Positions 63,171 to 64,000 of a stretch of DNA of 64,000 bases are shown in pieces. The notes beneath the pieces are model-generated. The model ran no database searches. It saw only the letters and a list, made by a program, of their open reading frames with translations, and was not told the DNA's origin. Origin of the DNA: Nocardia brasiliensis IFM 10847 (GTDB taxonomy: Bacteria > Actinomycetota > Actinomycetes > Mycobacteriales > Mycobacteriaceae); NCBI RefSeq assembly GCF_000710915.1, contig NZ_BAUA01000044.1, forward strand, positions 1-64,000, in the 5' to 3' direction. Each line of letters opens with the position of its first letter. Within the stretch, counting starts at the first letter, position 1. Made by a program: the position numbers and the translations under genes.

Positions 63171-64000
63171 ATGGTCATGGCGATGGGTCATGGATGCGGT
63201 GGAACGATCCCGGTGGAGACGGTTCGCACGGCCTGGGCCGCCAATCCGGGTGGGACACCGGCAATGTGGATTCGAGATCGGCTCGACGGGGTGTTCCTGG
63301 ATTCCGATTTCGCTGATAGATATCCGGCCGACGGGAGATCGGGTCTGTCACCGGCGTGGTTGGCGTTGGTGTCGGTGCTTCAGTTCGCCGAGAACTTGAC
63401 TGACCGCCAAGCTGCCCATGCGGTGGTGTGCCGGATCGACTGGAATTACGCCCTCGGGATGGAGTTGGACGGAGCGGGTTTCGATCACACGGTGTTGTGC
63501 GGGTTTCGTGAGCGCATGGTCCAAGGCGATCGAGCGGATCGGTTGCTGGCGGTGATGGTCGAGCGTCTGGCCGCGGCTGGGCTCGTCAATCCCCGTGGTC
63601 GCCAGCGCACCGATTCCACTCACGTGCTGACTGCGGTGCGCACGCTGTCACGGTTGGAGCGGATCGGCGAGACGCGGCGGGCGGCATTGGTCGAAATCGC
63701 CGGCGCGGCACCGGAATGGCTGTCGGAGATCATGGACCCGGAAATGGGGAGCAGCGCTACGCCTCCCGATCCGCTACGACCGGCTGCCACGCGGGACCGA
63801 TGCCAAGCGCGCCTGGGTTCTGACCGTCGGCGCCGACGGGGTCGAGCTGTTACGAGCTCTCGCGGGCCCGGACGTCCCGAAACGGCTGCGCCAGGGGACG
63901 CAGGCTGAAATCTTGCGGCAAGTGTGGGTTCAGCAGTTTTGGTTCGACAGCGCCGGTCAGCTGCGATGGCGGGACGCGAAACAGACCAAGGACCGCCGAA
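63171..64000 (+). pseudogene. IS1182-family transposase with a +1 frameshift, cut by the window end
   Basis: The N-terminal frame is clear: MWIRDRLDGVFLDSDFADRY, GLSPAWLALVSVLQFAENLT, DRQAAHAVVCRIDWNYALGM, RQRTDSTHVLTAVRTLSRLE. These are conserved IS1182 segments, including the first DDE-type region. At about 63744 one extra base puts the sequence in the next frame, where it continues as PIRYDRLPRGTDAKRAWVLT, LRQVWVQQFWFDS and WRDAKQTKDRR to the last base. The start is ATG 63171 (ATG 63177 is also possible). Within the window it is frame-broken; the 3' end is not visible. Confidence 0.85.

Overview
The window reads as high-GC actinobacterial chromosome, most likely Nocardia or a close mycolic-acid relative. 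The evidence is a type I fatty acid synthase followed by its phosphopantetheinyl transferase, a full mce/yrbE lipid-import operon, an F420-type Ddn-family protein, DUF3618, DUF5709, DUF1992 and DUF4254 proteins, IdeR/DtxR-like iron boxes and frequent GTG starts. No tRNA, rRNA or CRISPR array was seen.

Left part (1-33 kb) looks like resident chromosome. It opens inside fas (ACP, ketoreductase, ketosynthase), then acpS, a PucR-type regulator and a TetR regulator. Next come a membrane protein of unknown role, a secreted phospholipase A2-like protein overlapping a lipoprotein gene, and a DrrAB-like exporter with a divergent TetR. A stress and envelope stretch follows: peroxiredoxin, DUF3618, Excalibur, pirin/MarR, DUF1992, lytic transglycosylase with a hairpin-rich leader, and a chitin-binding-like protein. 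Three methyltransferase genes include a divergent pair with iron-box-like palindromes between them. Then an MFS exporter/TetR pair with two operators, a Ddn-like protein, a YfhO-like giant membrane protein, small secreted or membrane proteins, an M19 dipeptidase, and a divergent XRE-TPR / DUF4254 pair.

Right part (33-64 kb) looks like an acquired lipid- and hydrocarbon-oxidation island. Its left edge holds a broken ISL3 transposase and its right edge holds broken IS21 (istA) and IS1182 elements. A 33-nt istA-derived sequence occurs near both edges in inverted orientation. Inside are: (a) an AraC regulator divergent from ferredoxin - CYP153-type P450 - ferredoxin reductase, a complete terminal alkane hydroxylase; (b) a TetR divergent from a tightly overlapping thioesterase - P450 - BtrH_N acyltransferase-like operon, the most unusual unit here; (c) a graveyard of integrase and IS5 fragments; (d) a ferritin-like diiron protein overlapping a Baeyer-Villiger-type monooxygenase; (e) two TetR genes, a thioesterase and an alpha/beta hydrolase; (f) yrbE-AB, mceA-F, one Mce-associated protein, an alpha/beta hydrolase and an acyl-CoA ligase. 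Together these suggest uptake (Mce), oxidation (P450s, BVMO, diiron protein), ester cleavage (hydrolases) and CoA activation or release (FadD, thioesterases) of a hydrophobic aliphatic or alicyclic substrate. That pathway is inferred from neighbours, not shown by sequence alone.
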